Below, one piece after another: positions 54,670-63,899 of a stretch of DNA of 64,000 nucleotides; positions within the stretch are counted from its first letter, which is position 1; every line of letters begins with the position of its first letter. Source of the DNA: Desulfobacteraceae bacterium (GTDB lineage Bacteria; Desulfobacterota; Desulfobacteria; Desulfobacterales; SKZT01); the NCBI GenBank assembly GCA_011389745.1, contig JAABTQ010000001.1:204497-268496 (forward strand), in the 5' to 3' direction. The notes under the pieces are model-generated. The model ran no database searches, was not told the DNA's origin, and saw only the letters and a list, made by a program, of their open reading frames with translations. A program made the position numbers and the translations under genes.

Positions 54670-55377
54670 CTATCGGACTTTCGGCCAGGGAAGACGTCCG
54701 AAAGGGTTTGCCTCGATATAGTCTTCCACAATAATCGTCCCATTCTCCACATGGGCAAACTCCAGATACTTTCCTGAAGATTCCGACGTTCCGGCTGCTA
54801 CATAACCGGCAATTTGAATCTGGGTCGGCTTGAAGTCCAGCGCAAGAATGATGGATTCCGTGTTGCCGCGCTGACCAGCCCATGCTGTGCCGAGAAGATT
54901 TCCCAAAATCAGTATATCACCGCCGGCAATTACCTCTCCACCGGGGTTAACATCCCCCATGAGCAATAGATGCTTTCTGGCGTTGATTTTCTGTCCCGAT
55001 CTCACACGTCCGGTAAGCATGAGCACGTCACTGCTGTGTTGATACCAGGAGCGGTCCAAATCTCGCTGACGAAGTCTTATTTCCGAATTGGAAATATTGT
55101 CGGGGGGTAAGGAAACCGAGCCGACCTGATAATTTTCCTTAAGAAATTGCCCCAGCAACTCTACCAGTTTATCATTTTCTCCGCGTATGCCGCTATCGAT
55201 GATCACCCGTGCACCTTTTGCAAGATGATCCAGTTTTCGAAAAAGAGTGTCAAGTTCTTCCTTAAGCTCTTCAGTAGATCTGGCTGCATCGATGGTAACC
55301 CAAAGACTATCGCCTACGCCCCTTAACTTTGCAGCCGGATTTTTTTTCTCACTTATTTGTGAATTTGAATCTTCCAT
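54670..55377 (-). CDS. minC: Septum site-determining protein MinC
   Basis: MinC inhibits FtsZ assembly away from mid-cell. The 235-aa product has an N-terminal domain with GVGDSLWVTI and ARVIIDSG, and the C-terminal beta-helical domain with LLLMGDVNPGGEVIAGGDI and GNLLGTAWAGQ. It is the first gene of the minC-minD-minE operon; its promoter should be in the AT-rich 55378-55609 gap. Confidence 0.94.
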   Translation of the reverse strand: MEDSNSQISEKKNPAAKLRGVGDSLWVTIDAARSTEELKEELDTLFRKLDHLAKGARVIIDSGIRGENDKLVELLGQFLKENYQVGSVSLPPDNISNSEIRLRQRDLDRSWYQHSSDVLMLTGRVRSGQKINARKHLLLMGDVNPGGEVIAGGDILILGNLLGTAWAGQRGNTESIILALDFKPTQIQIAGYVAAGTSESSGKYLEFAHVENGTIIVEDYIEANPFGRLPWPKVR

Positions 55378-55609
55378 ATTTAAAAAACAAATAATTCTGA
55401 TGGTTAATATTCAGATTGATATATATTGTGTGTAAATGGTGACAAGTTACAGCATTTTTGACGGTTAAGTATAAAGAAGGTAGATTTGTGTGTCAAGTGA
55501 GAAAAGTACGCAATATATAGTTAACTAAAAACATTGGTTTCTTAAAAATCTGGGTTTTTCTATGTATGAACCACTTGTCCTATTTTTTTAATAAATTACA
55601 AAAATGGGG

Positions 55610-56935
55610 CTAATAAATTTTCATACGAATTTCATCGGCTATGTTACGGACATTTTCCATCACCTTTTCTATGTCCATAAAAAGGATTTTTCTATTTTCC
55701 ATGACGATTTTTCCGTTAATAATGACTGAATCGACATCGCTTCCTCTTGCAGCATATACCAAATGTGATTCAGGATGATACATGGGGGTCAGATGAGGTT
55801 TTTTTGTATCGATAACAATAAGATCAGCTTTTTTTCCGGGTTCAAGGGAACCGATTGAGTCTGAAAGTCCCAATGCACGGGCTGAATCGATGGTGCACAT
55901 TTTAAGTACGGTTTTGGCATCCATGACCGTAGGGTCACCGGTGCTGACTTTATGAAGTTTTGCAGCAGTATCCATTTCCAGAAACATGTCCAGATTGTTG
56001 TTGCTGGCGCAACCATCGGTGCCGATACTCACGCATACACCTTTTTCGAGAAGTTTTGGTATGGGAGCTACACCTGAAGCCAGTTTCATGTTGCTTTCAG
56101 GATTATGGGCGACTTTTACGTCAAATTGACCCAACAGATCCATGTCTTCATCTGTGAGGACAACACAATGACATGCCAGAAGATTGGATGTAAGCACTCC
56201 AAGATCGGCCATATGCCTCACCGGAGTATTTCCATAGCGATCCTGTATTTGTTTTACTTCACTTTCGGTTTCCGATAAGTGAATTATAAGAGGAATACGG
56301 TTATCAAGAGCTATTTCTGAAGCCTTTATTAAAAGCTTTGGCGAACAAAGGTAGGGTGAATGCGGCTCAACCGCGATGGTTACCAAGGGATCATCTTTCC
56401 ATTTTTCGATGAGCATTTCAGTGTATTCGAATCCTTTTTCAATCGGGCCGTAATTCGGGGACGGAAAATCATAAAGGACTTCTCCGACCACTGCACGGAT
56501 ACCTGCTTTTTTTGCGGCGATGGCGACGGCATCTTCGAAAAGGTACATATCGCTAAAGCAGGTCGTACCGGACAAAATCATCTCAGCACAGGCCAGAAGC
56601 GCCCCGTAAAATACCTTATCATGGTCAAGACCGGCTTCTGCGGGAAAAATATGCTCGTTGAGCCAGGTCATTAAAGGGAGATCATCTGCCAAGCCCCTGA
56701 AGCAAGTCATTGCGGCATGGGTGTGAGCATTTATCAGACCGGGCATCACAATACCACCGTGGACATCAATTATTTTTTCAGACATATCCGGGGATGAAAG
56801 ATTTGCCATAGGCCCCAGGCTGATTATGCGATCATCTTTTATGGCCACAAAACCAGGGTCGAATTTTTGTTCCCTGGAATTCATGGTCAAAACCAGTCCG
56901 TTAATTATCAGGATATCCGCTAAGTTCTCGCTCAT
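55610..56935 (-). CDS. mtaD: 5-methylthioadenosine/S-adenosylhomocysteine deaminase
   Basis: A 441-aa amidohydrolase of the MtaD/TrzA group, which deaminates S-adenosylhomocysteine, methylthioadenosine or related nucleosides. Metal ligands include PGLINAHTHAAMT near residue 60, HLSETESE near 209, HCVVLTDEDMD near 235 and IGTDGCASNNNLDMF near 290. The start is ATG 56935 with GAGGGA upstream. It overlaps the purine nucleoside phosphorylase gene by 35 nt, and the two could form a salvage pair for methylthioadenosine-type nucleosides. Confidence 0.93.
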   Translation of the reverse strand: MSENLADILIINGLVLTMNSREQKFDPGFVAIKDDRIISLGPMANLSSPDMSEKIIDVHGGIVMPGLINAHTHAAMTCFRGLADDLPLMTWLNEHIFPAEAGLDHDKVFYGALLACAEMILSGTTCFSDMYLFEDAVAIAAKKAGIRAVVGEVLYDFPSPNYGPIEKGFEYTEMLIEKWKDDPLVTIAVEPHSPYLCSPKLLIKASEIALDNRIPLIIHLSETESEVKQIQDRYGNTPVRHMADLGVLTSNLLACHCVVLTDEDMDLLGQFDVKVAHNPESNMKLASGVAPIPKLLEKGVCVSIGTDGCASNNNLDMFLEMDTAAKLHKVSTGDPTVMDAKTVLKMCTIDSARALGLSDSIGSLEPGKKADLIVIDTKKPHLTPMYHPESHLVYAARGSDVDSVIINGKIVMENRKILFMDIEKVMENVRNIADEIRMKIY

Positions 56936-57755
56936 CGATTCCCTCAATTACCTGCTTTATGATGGTTTCCAGTTTCGGAGCCGTGTTTTCCGCAACAGCA
57001 ATAATTTCTTCAACGGTTGAAGGAACGGGGTCGTCCGGATTGTGAACGTTGGTAATGATTGACAGACCCAGTACACGTATAGACCCATGAACAGAAGCGA
57101 TTACCTCCTGAACCGTTGAAAATCCCACAGATTCCGCACCGATTACCCTTAAAAAGCGAACTTCAGCGGGAGTTTCCAAAGATGGCCCCTTGAGTCCTGC
57201 ATACACTCCTGTTTGCATTTTAAATTTTTCTTTTTTCCCAATTTTTTTTGCGAAGGATAAAAGGCGTCCATCGTAAGCGCAGGACATGTCCGGAAAACGA
57301 ATTCCCCAGCTTTCTTCATGGTAACCGATTAATGGATTTTCTCCGGTCAGATTGATATGATCGGAGATAACCATGATATCTCCAGCAGAAAATGAAGAAT
57401 TCAGGCCTCCAGATGCATTAGACACGATCAGAATTTTTACACCCATTTCCTGCATGACACGGACAGGGAATACAACCTCTTTGGGAGAATACCCTTCATA
57501 CAAATGAAAACGCCCCTGAAAGGCCATGATCTCTTTTTGTCCATGGTGGCCGATCAGGAGCCGGCTTAAATGGGTTTGAACTGTAGAAACCGGAAAATGA
57601 GGTAGTTGGCCATATTCAAAGGAGTGGGACACATTCATGAACGCAACAATATCTTTTAACCCGGTTCCGGTCAAAATAGCAATTTTAGGGCTTTTACCTG
57701 ATTTTTCAATGATAAACCGTGCCGTTTCGGTCGCTTTATGTTTTTGGCTGACCAT
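56901..57755 (-). CDS. Purine nucleoside phosphorylase
   Basis: A 284-aa PNP/MTAP-family enzyme that splits purine nucleosides with phosphate. LTGTGLKDIV near residue 28, FQGRFHLYEGY near 79, SNASGGLN near 113 and GFSTVQEVIASVH near 220 are family features; the ST at that site is typical of PNP rather than MTAP. ATG 57755 has AGGAA upstream. It is the first gene of the two-gene operon with the deaminase, so deaminated methylthioinosine or inosine could be its substrate. Confidence 0.9.
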   Translation of the reverse strand: MVSQKHKATETARFIIEKSGKSPKIAILTGTGLKDIVAFMNVSHSFEYGQLPHFPVSTVQTHLSRLLIGHHGQKEIMAFQGRFHLYEGYSPKEVVFPVRVMQEMGVKILIVSNASGGLNSSFSAGDIMVISDHINLTGENPLIGYHEESWGIRFPDMSCAYDGRLLSFAKKIGKKEKFKMQTGVYAGLKGPSLETPAEVRFLRVIGAESVGFSTVQEVIASVHGSIRVLGLSIITNVHNPDDPVPSTVEEIIAVAENTAPKLETIIKQVIEGIDERELSGYPDN

Positions 57756-57855
57756 GATATTTATTCCTATCGATTTTCAAGGGTTATTGAACTGGTCTTA
57801 AGCAATCCTTAATTTGTCTGCTTGACATTAGTTCCGGGCAATAATAAAATTTTAT

Positions 57856-58464
57856 ATGCTAATTGAAATCAATCCCATAAATCCGCAATCCAGGCTGATT
57901 CAACAGGTGGTCGATATTTTGAAAAAAGGAGGGGTGATCGCCTATCCCACGGACACCTTTTATGGAATCGGATGCGATATTATGAACAAAAAGGCCATCG
58001 AAAGAATCTATCTGATAAAACAACGGCATAAAAGCAAGCCCTTCAGTTTTATTTGTGCAGATCTCAAAGACATCAGCCTGTATGCAAAAGTTTCCAATTA
58101 TGCTTACAAAACCATGAGACGACTCCTTCCGGGTCCTTATACCTTTATCATGGAAGGTACTAAGCTGGTGCCCAAAATGATGCTGACCAAAAGAAAGACA
58201 GCGGGTATTCGGGTCCCTGACAATCAAATCTGTATCCACCTGGTTCATGAACTTGGAAACCCAATATTATCAACAAGTGCTACAGATCCGGAGGGTAAGG
58301 TTTTTAACAGCGCATCTTTTATCCACGATTTTTTTGGTAACAGGCTGGATGCCGTCATTGACGGCGGCCCTGTGGTCGGTGAACCCTCAAGTGTTATCTC
58401 ATTGATTGGGGACGAGCCTGAAATTTACAGAAAAGGACTGGGAGATGTGGATATTTTCGAGTAA
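57856..58464 (+). CDS. Sua5/YciO/YrdC family protein
   Basis: A 202-aa protein of the family that makes threonylcarbamoyl-AMP for t6A tRNA modification. AYPTDTFYGIGCD near residue 29, KQRHKSKPFSFIC near 55, LLPGPYTFIME and TAGIRVPDN are present. The spacing and the KPFSFIC sequence resemble YciO rather than TsaC/Sua5, so the activity is uncertain. It stands alone and is followed by a bidirectional terminator. Confidence 0.9.
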   Translation: MLIEINPINPQSRLIQQVVDILKKGGVIAYPTDTFYGIGCDIMNKKAIERIYLIKQRHKSKPFSFICADLKDISLYAKVSNYAYKTMRRLLPGPYTFIMEGTKLVPKMMLTKRKTAGIRVPDNQICIHLVHELGNPILSTSATDPEGKVFNSASFIHDFFGNRLDAVIDGGPVVGEPSSVISLIGDEPEIYRKGLGDVDIFE

Positions 58465-58497
58465 AAAATCAGCCCATTGAATCAGGGATCAAATGGC

Positions 58498-58533
58498 AAA
58501 AAAGGCCGTTTCAACATTGAAGCGGCCTTTTTT
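58498..58533. terminator. Bidirectional intrinsic terminator
   Basis: AAAAAAGGCCGTTTCA and TGAAGCGGCCTTTTTT form a 16-bp stem with one G-U pair and a 4-nt loop, with A- and T-runs on the two sides. It ends both the Sua5/YciO gene (plus) and rpsA (minus). Confidence 0.88.
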
Positions 58534-58566
58534 TATTTAATTAAACAACAATCGCGGGTAGCTGTT

Positions 58567-60441
58567 TTAAGGCTTTTCGTTTAATTTTTCCTGAAGATTT
58601 TCTCTTAAAATCTCACCAAATGCCGATGTTGCGGGTCCCATATTATTGACATAATCTGACAGAATCCCCTGTTCATCATCGATTTCAAGGCGCTTGATGG
58701 ATAGGCCGATTCGTCTTTCATCACTATTGATATTCATTACCTTGGCGGTAATGACATCACCCATTTCGAATTTGCCCACAGGAGTTTTAACCTTCTCTTT
58801 GCTTATTTCAGAAACATGAACCAATCCCTCGATCCCTTCTTCCAATTCAACAAAAACCCCAAAATCGGTAATATTGGTTACTGTACCGGTAATTTCTTTT
58901 CCGACTTCATATCTCTCGGAAACTGTTTCCCAGGGGTCGGCCTGAAGCTGTTTGATTCCTAAAGAGAACCGCTCGTTATTTTTATCAATATCCAGAACGA
59001 TAGCCTGCACCAAATCGCCTTTTTTATATAATTCAGAAGGATGTTTGATACGTTTTGTCCATGAGACGTCGGAAATATGAACCAGTCCGTCAATACCTTC
59101 ATCAATTCCGATAAACAGCCCGAAGTCCGTAATATTTTTAATCTTACCTTCGATGGTAGTCCCTACAGGATATTTTTCACTGATGACATCCCACGGGTTT
59201 GGTACCACCTGTTTCATACCCAATGATATTCTTCGACTCTCAGGCTTAATGTCGAGCACCACCGCACTAACTTCTTCACCAACGGATACGACTTTTGACG
59301 GATGGCGAATCTTTCGGGTCCAGGACATTTCAGATACATGGATAAGTCCTTCAATGCCTTCTTCCAATTCAACAAATGCACCATAATCTGTCAGACTGAC
59401 CACTTTCCCGGTGATGCGTGATCCCACCGGGTATTTTTCAGACGCCGATGCCCATGGATCTTCTGAAAGCTGTTTCATACCCAGGGACACACGTTCACGT
59501 TCCAGATCTAAATTGAGTATCTTAAGGGTAACTTTGTCTCCAACCGAGAAAAGCTCGGATGGATGTTTGACCCGACCCCAGGATATATCGGTAATATGAA
59601 GAAGTCCGTCCACACCACCCAAATCGACGAAAACACCATATTCCGTGATGTTTTTGACAACACCTTCCACAACCTTATTTTCCTGAATCGAAGACAATGT
59701 GTCGGTTCGCTGCTGCTCTCTTTCCTCTTCAAGGATAACCCTTCTCGATAGAACAATATTGCTTCGCTTTCGATTATACTTGAGAATCTTGAAAGGAAGT
59801 GTCTGCCCGACCATTTCATCCAGGTTACGAATTGGTCTCAGGTCCGCCTGTGAACCGGGCAGGAATGCCTGTACCCCGATATCAACTGAGAATCCACCCT
59901 TGACACGGCTTTCAATGGTACCATTTACGATTCCGTTTTCATCGTAGGCTTTCTTGATATCCTCCCAGACCTTAACCTTGGCTGCTTTCTCTTTAGATAG
60001 AACGACGACTTCATCATCTTCATCCCACCACTCTACCATCACCTCTACACTGTCACCTTCTTTGGCGGTGTTATTGCCGTCCTCATCAATAAACTCCCGA
60101 ATGCGAATCTGCCCTTCGGATTTATATCCGATATCAACAAGGACATAATCCTTATCAACTGATATAATTTTTCCGATAACGACCTCACCTTCCTGGAACC
60201 GCTTGAAACTCTCTTCATACATGTCCATGAGAGCTTCCATGTTTCCACCGGATTCCAAAAGTTCATCATCGCTATCGGTTTCTTCCAAATGTTCCTCTAC
60301 CTCCGAATCCATCTCGGATGTTTGTGTTTTCAGAGTTTCCGCAGAATCTGAAACCTCATCTGCCACATCCACATCACTTTTGGTTTCGTTGTTTTCCAGA
60401 TCTGATTGATCTGCTGAATCGTTTTTTAGTTGCTCTGTCAT
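58567..60441 (-). CDS. rpsA: 30S ribosomal protein S1
   Basis: A 624-aa protein with six S1 RNA-binding repeats, starting near residues 84, 170, 255, 340, 427 and 514 (for example GEVVIGKIISVDKDYVLVDIG and, later, repeated ITDFGVFVELEEGIEGLVH). It recruits mRNA to the ribosome. The first ~80 residues are an acidic extension (EVEEHLEETDSDDELLESGG), longer than in E. coli. It follows cmk, a classical pair. The downstream end has the bidirectional terminator. Confidence 0.96.
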   Translation of the reverse strand: MTEQLKNDSADQSDLENNETKSDVDVADEVSDSAETLKTQTSEMDSEVEEHLEETDSDDELLESGGNMEALMDMYEESFKRFQEGEVVIGKIISVDKDYVLVDIGYKSEGQIRIREFIDEDGNNTAKEGDSVEVMVEWWDEDDEVVVLSKEKAAKVKVWEDIKKAYDENGIVNGTIESRVKGGFSVDIGVQAFLPGSQADLRPIRNLDEMVGQTLPFKILKYNRKRSNIVLSRRVILEEEREQQRTDTLSSIQENKVVEGVVKNITEYGVFVDLGGVDGLLHITDISWGRVKHPSELFSVGDKVTLKILNLDLERERVSLGMKQLSEDPWASASEKYPVGSRITGKVVSLTDYGAFVELEEGIEGLIHVSEMSWTRKIRHPSKVVSVGEEVSAVVLDIKPESRRISLGMKQVVPNPWDVISEKYPVGTTIEGKIKNITDFGLFIGIDEGIDGLVHISDVSWTKRIKHPSELYKKGDLVQAIVLDIDKNNERFSLGIKQLQADPWETVSERYEVGKEITGTVTNITDFGVFVELEEGIEGLVHVSEISKEKVKTPVGKFEMGDVITAKVMNINSDERRIGLSIKRLEIDDEQGILSDYVNNMGPATSAFGEILRENLQEKLNEKP

Positions 60442-60552
60442 TAAAAAAATACCCCCTTAGCCTATTTTAAATTCTCACTTTTAATTTATCGTGAGATAAT
60501 CGTATAAGTATATCAGCGGATTTTTAAAAATCAATATTTATTTTAAAAATCA

Positions 60553-61203
60553 TTAAAAAATATACTGAAGCATTTTTTCCACGACTTGTTCGGCGGATAA
60601 TGTTGTGGAATTGATCGTGATTGCGTCATGGGCTGCTTTTAAAGGGGCCACGTCTCTTGAACTGTCATTTTTATCGCGTTTTCTGATCTGGATTTCCACT
60701 TGACTGAGTGTCTGTGAAGATCGAAGTTCAAGTTCATTAAAACGTCGTAACGCCCTGGTTTCCACTGAGGCATCAAGGAAAAATTTTATATCCGCATCCG
60801 GAAAGACCACGGTTCCCATATCACGCCCCTCTGCAACCACATTTTTTTTTTCTCCAATTTCACGCTGTAAACTTAGGAGGGCTTTTCGAACAACAGGTTT
60901 GGCAGAAATTTTTGACGCCATCATGGAAATTTTTTCGGTCCTGATTTTGTCGGTCACATCCTCACCGTTGCAAAACAACCGAAAAACTCCATCTCTTTGA
61001 ACAAAATTAATGGTGAGTTTTCGGCAAAGCTCCTCCAGATCATGATCGGATGACACTTTATTTTCAATGACCTTAAAAGCAACGGCCCTGTAAAGAGCGC
61101 CTGTGTCCAGATACCGGTAACCTAACCTGTTCGCGAGATTGCGGCTTACTGTAGTTTTTCCGGCCCCGGCCGGTCCGTCAATTGTAATTAACAAGGATTT
61201 CAT
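60553..61203 (-). CDS. cmk: Cytidylate kinase
   Basis: The 216-aa enzyme phosphorylates CMP and dCMP. The P-loop TIDGPAGAGKTTVSRNLA is at residues 7-24, YLDTGALYRAVA near 31, and EGRDMGTVVFPDAD near 125 complete the family. Its ATG overlaps the stop of the oxidoreductase gamma subunit by 4 nt (ATGA), and rpsA lies 111 bp downstream. Confidence 0.96.
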   Translation of the reverse strand: MKSLLITIDGPAGAGKTTVSRNLANRLGYRYLDTGALYRAVAFKVIENKVSSDHDLEELCRKLTINFVQRDGVFRLFCNGEDVTDKIRTEKISMMASKISAKPVVRKALLSLQREIGEKKNVVAEGRDMGTVVFPDADIKFFLDASVETRALRRFNELELRSSQTLSQVEIQIRKRDKNDSSRDVAPLKAAHDAITINSTTLSAEQVVEKMLQYIF

Positions 61204-61748
61204 TTCTCAGCCGGCATTTCAACTGCCTTTTTTCCTTCTTCAAGAGCGTTTAAATTCAATGATAAAAAGTTATTCTTATTGACGAATTCTTCATGGACAC
61301 AATGCCGAAGTGTATCAAAACCAACAATTTTTGACCGTGCAACAAACGCTCCCAGCGCCACAATATTGGCAGCTCTTACACTTCCCAATTCCTTGGCAAT
61401 GGAGGTAACCGGCACCTTAATGACATCGACATCTGTCCTGCCGGCATCAATCGAAATTAAAGACGAGTTGATCAAGACTATACCGGCACTTTTTACCACC
61501 GATGCAAATTTTTCAAGAGAGGGCCGATTCATGGCCACCAGATGTGATGGATTACGAACCACGGGAGAACCAATCGGTTTGTCACTGATCATCACGAGGC
61601 AATAAGCAGTTCCACCGCGCATTTCAGGACCATAGGAAGGAATCCATACCACTTCATGACCTTCCTCCAAAGCTGCATGTGCAAGAACCTTTCCGCACAT
61701 TAGAATTCCCTGGCCTCCAAAACCGGCAAACATGACTTCACTTTGCAT
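61200..61748 (-). CDS. 2-oxoacid:ferredoxin oxidoreductase, gamma subunit
   Basis: A 182-aa gamma subunit that binds coenzyme A-reaction components of the oxidoreductase: GFGGQGILMCGK near the N-terminus, YGPEMRGGTAYC near residue 41 and GAFV near 132. I chose ATG 61748 because GGAGGTGA precedes it; a longer start at 61787 lacks one. It overlaps the beta subunit by 11 nt and cmk by 4 nt. Confidence 0.92.
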   Translation of the reverse strand: MQSEVMFAGFGGQGILMCGKVLAHAALEEGHEVVWIPSYGPEMRGGTAYCLVMISDKPIGSPVVRNPSHLVAMNRPSLEKFASVVKSAGIVLINSSLISIDAGRTDVDVIKVPVTSIAKELGSVRAANIVALGAFVARSKIVGFDTLRHCVHEEFVNKNNFLSLNLNALEEGKKAVEMPAEK

Positions 61749-62502
61749 CTTCACCTCCGGATATACTCTCGGGTGTCTTATATTCACCCAATTGGTAATA
61801 GCCCAGAAGAGTATTTTCAGTCCACTCTACTGCTTCTGCCGGGGTCATTCCCCAGTTGGTGGGACAGGTGCTTACCAATTCCACAAAACTGAAACATTGA
61901 TTTTCCAGCTGATAAGTAAAAGCTCTCTTAATCGCTTTTTTAGCTTTTATGATATATTTGGGTTTAATGACTGTCTGACGTGTAATAAAAGCAGGAGTTT
62001 GAAGAGCGGCCAAAAGTTCGGCCATTTTGATAGGCATTCCCACATCCTCAACATTACGTCCGAAAGGAGAAGTTGTCGTATGCTGACCCGGCATAGTTGT
62101 CGGCGCCATCTGGCCCCCGGTCATACCATATACGGCATTGTTGACAAAGATGCTCGTAAACTTTTCACCACGGTTTGCGGCATGTATAATCTCCCCCATT
62201 CCAATACTGGCCAGATCTCCGTCTCCCTGATAGGTAAAAACGATCAGGTCCGGGCGCACCCGTTTAATTCCAGTGGCCATGGCGGGGGCTCTTCCGTGGG
62301 CAGCTTCCTGAAAATCAAAGGTAAAGTAATTATAAGCCAACACCGCACACCCAACCGGTGCAATGCCGACACAACGTCCCCTGAAACCAAGTTCATCGAT
62401 CACCTCGGCAATCAGGCGGTGGATCACCCCATGGGTGCATCCCGGACAATAGTGGGTATGCTGATCGGAAAGGGATTCAGGCTTTTGATAGGTCTTTCCC
62501 AT
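61738..62502 (-). CDS. 2-oxoacid:ferredoxin oxidoreductase, beta subunit
   Basis: A 254-aa thiamine-pyrophosphate-binding subunit. CPGCTHGVIHRL near residue 19, GHGRAPAMATGIKR-like (HGRAPAMATGI) near 67, and GDGDLASIGMGEIIHAANR near 93 with NNAVYGMTGGQ give the TPP and Mg site. Together with alpha and gamma subunits it oxidatively decarboxylates a 2-oxoacid to an acyl-CoA. AAGGAGT precedes the ATG. The exact substrate (2-oxoglutarate, branched chain or other) is not readable. Confidence 0.94.
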   Translation of the reverse strand: MGKTYQKPESLSDQHTHYCPGCTHGVIHRLIAEVIDELGFRGRCVGIAPVGCAVLAYNYFTFDFQEAAHGRAPAMATGIKRVRPDLIVFTYQGDGDLASIGMGEIIHAANRGEKFTSIFVNNAVYGMTGGQMAPTTMPGQHTTTSPFGRNVEDVGMPIKMAELLAALQTPAFITRQTVIKPKYIIKAKKAIKRAFTYQLENQCFSFVELVSTCPTNWGMTPAEAVEWTENTLLGYYQLGEYKTPESISGGEDAK

Positions 62503-62535
62503 GAATTTAGCACTCCTTATTGTTTCTGGCTCTGA

Positions 62536-63606
62536 CTAAACCAGAGATTTTACAACTTCCATAACCTTTTCGGGCGTAGGCACATTTCCTCCGCACTCCC
62601 CGTACCAATGCACGGGTCGTAATCCCTGTACGCAACGTTGCACATCTTCCACCATCTGTCCCATACTCAGCTCAATGCTGATCACTGCCTTACAGGTTTC
62701 TTTGGACGCTGCTTTAAAAACAGCCACTTCCGGAAACGGAAAAAGGGTCTGGGGCCGAATCATACCTACTTCAAATTTATTTTCCTTCAAATGATCAATG
62801 GCTGTCTTGCATACCCTGCTCATGGTTCCATAGCTAACGATCAGCACCTGATAAGGGCTATCGATGTTATAAGGTTCAAAAAGGGTATCTTCTGTTTTCA
62901 TCCTCTCATACTTGGCTTTCAGGATAAGATTGTTTTCATTAAGCTGATTCGGGTCCAGAAACAAGGATTTGACCAAATTGGGCTTGTTGCTGTTTCTAAA
63001 TTGCATGCCATTGGTGGCCCATTCATCTTTTTTGGTGGGCTCGGTTTTCAAATAATCCGGAAATTCAACCGGTTCCATCATCTGTCCGATTAGTCCATCA
63101 CCTAATATGATGACTGGATTGCGGTATTTTTCCGCCAGCGGAAAAGCCCTCATAACCATTTCCGCAGCTTCCTGAACGCTGGCCGGCGCCATGACCAGCA
63201 AATGATAATCACCGTGCCCGCCACCTTTTGTCGCTTGAAAATAATCTGCCTGTGAAGGAAGAATCCCACCCAAACCAGGACCGCCTCGCATAATATTGAC
63301 AAAAACCGCAGGGAGTTGTGCTCCGGCAAGATAGCTCAACCCTTCGGACATCAGGCTGATTCCTGGACTGGATGATGTTGTGAAAACCCGTGCCCCCGCA
63401 CCGGCAGCCCCGAATATCATATAGGATACCGCCACCTCACTTTCAGCTTGCAGAAAAACCCCACCAACTTCGGGAAGTCTGTGTGACAGGTACTCAGCCA
63501 CTTCTGATTGAGGTGTGATGGGATAAGCAAAATAATTGAGGCAACCTGCCCGGATAGCAGCCTCTCCGATGGCTTCATTTCCTTTCATTAAAACTTTTTT
63601 ACCCAT
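62536..63606 (-). CDS. 2-oxoacid:ferredoxin oxidoreductase, alpha subunit
   Basis: A 356-aa alpha subunit of the KorA/VorB type: GNEAIGEAAIRAGC near residue 9, YPITPQSEVAEYL near 28, QAESEVAVSYM near 53, TTSSSPGISLMSEGLSYL and the C-terminal PQTLFPFPEVAV. It most resembles VorB, the 3-methyl-2-oxobutanoate group, but KorA cannot be excluded. GGGAGGA precedes the ATG. It is followed by beta and gamma genes and preceded by a ferredoxin-like gene. Confidence 0.94.
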   Translation of the reverse strand: MGKKVLMKGNEAIGEAAIRAGCLNYFAYPITPQSEVAEYLSHRLPEVGGVFLQAESEVAVSYMIFGAAGAGARVFTTSSSPGISLMSEGLSYLAGAQLPAVFVNIMRGGPGLGGILPSQADYFQATKGGGHGDYHLLVMAPASVQEAAEMVMRAFPLAEKYRNPVIILGDGLIGQMMEPVEFPDYLKTEPTKKDEWATNGMQFRNSNKPNLVKSLFLDPNQLNENNLILKAKYERMKTEDTLFEPYNIDSPYQVLIVSYGTMSRVCKTAIDHLKENKFEVGMIRPQTLFPFPEVAVFKAASKETCKAVISIELSMGQMVEDVQRCVQGLRPVHWYGECGGNVPTPEKVMEVVKSLV

Positions 63607-63624
63607 TGGTTCCTCCCAATATAA

Positions 63625-63852
63625 TCATGCTGCAGATTCCTTGCCCTCTTCGATGATGGTAATGGCCACATCCGGACACATTATGCAGCATTTGGTGCAA
63701 TATATACAATCTTCGGGTCTTGCCTGATATGCCGGAAAATACCCTTTTGAATTCACCTTATCGGATATTTCAAGAACATTCTTCGGACATATAACGACAC
63801 ATAACCCGCATCCTTTGCATCGATCAACATCAATGATATGCTTGAAAGCCAT
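63625..63852 (-). CDS. Ferredoxin-type delta subunit
   Basis: A 75-aa protein with two [4Fe-4S] motifs: CKGCGLCVVICPKN near residue 11 and CIYCTKCCIMCPD near 46. It accepts electrons from the 2-oxoacid oxidoreductase. The start is ATG 63852, with AAGGAG about 6 nt upstream; a longer frame to 63900 runs back into the neighbouring gene. It is the first gene of the ferredoxin-alpha-beta-gamma-cmk-rpsA run. Confidence 0.93.
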   Translation of the reverse strand: MAFKHIIDVDRCKGCGLCVVICPKNVLEISDKVNSKGYFPAYQARPEDCIYCTKCCIMCPDVAITIIEEGKESAA

Positions 63853-63899
63853 TTTCAACTCCTTAGAGCTCAACAAAACAGGCTGAGCTGAATTAATCA

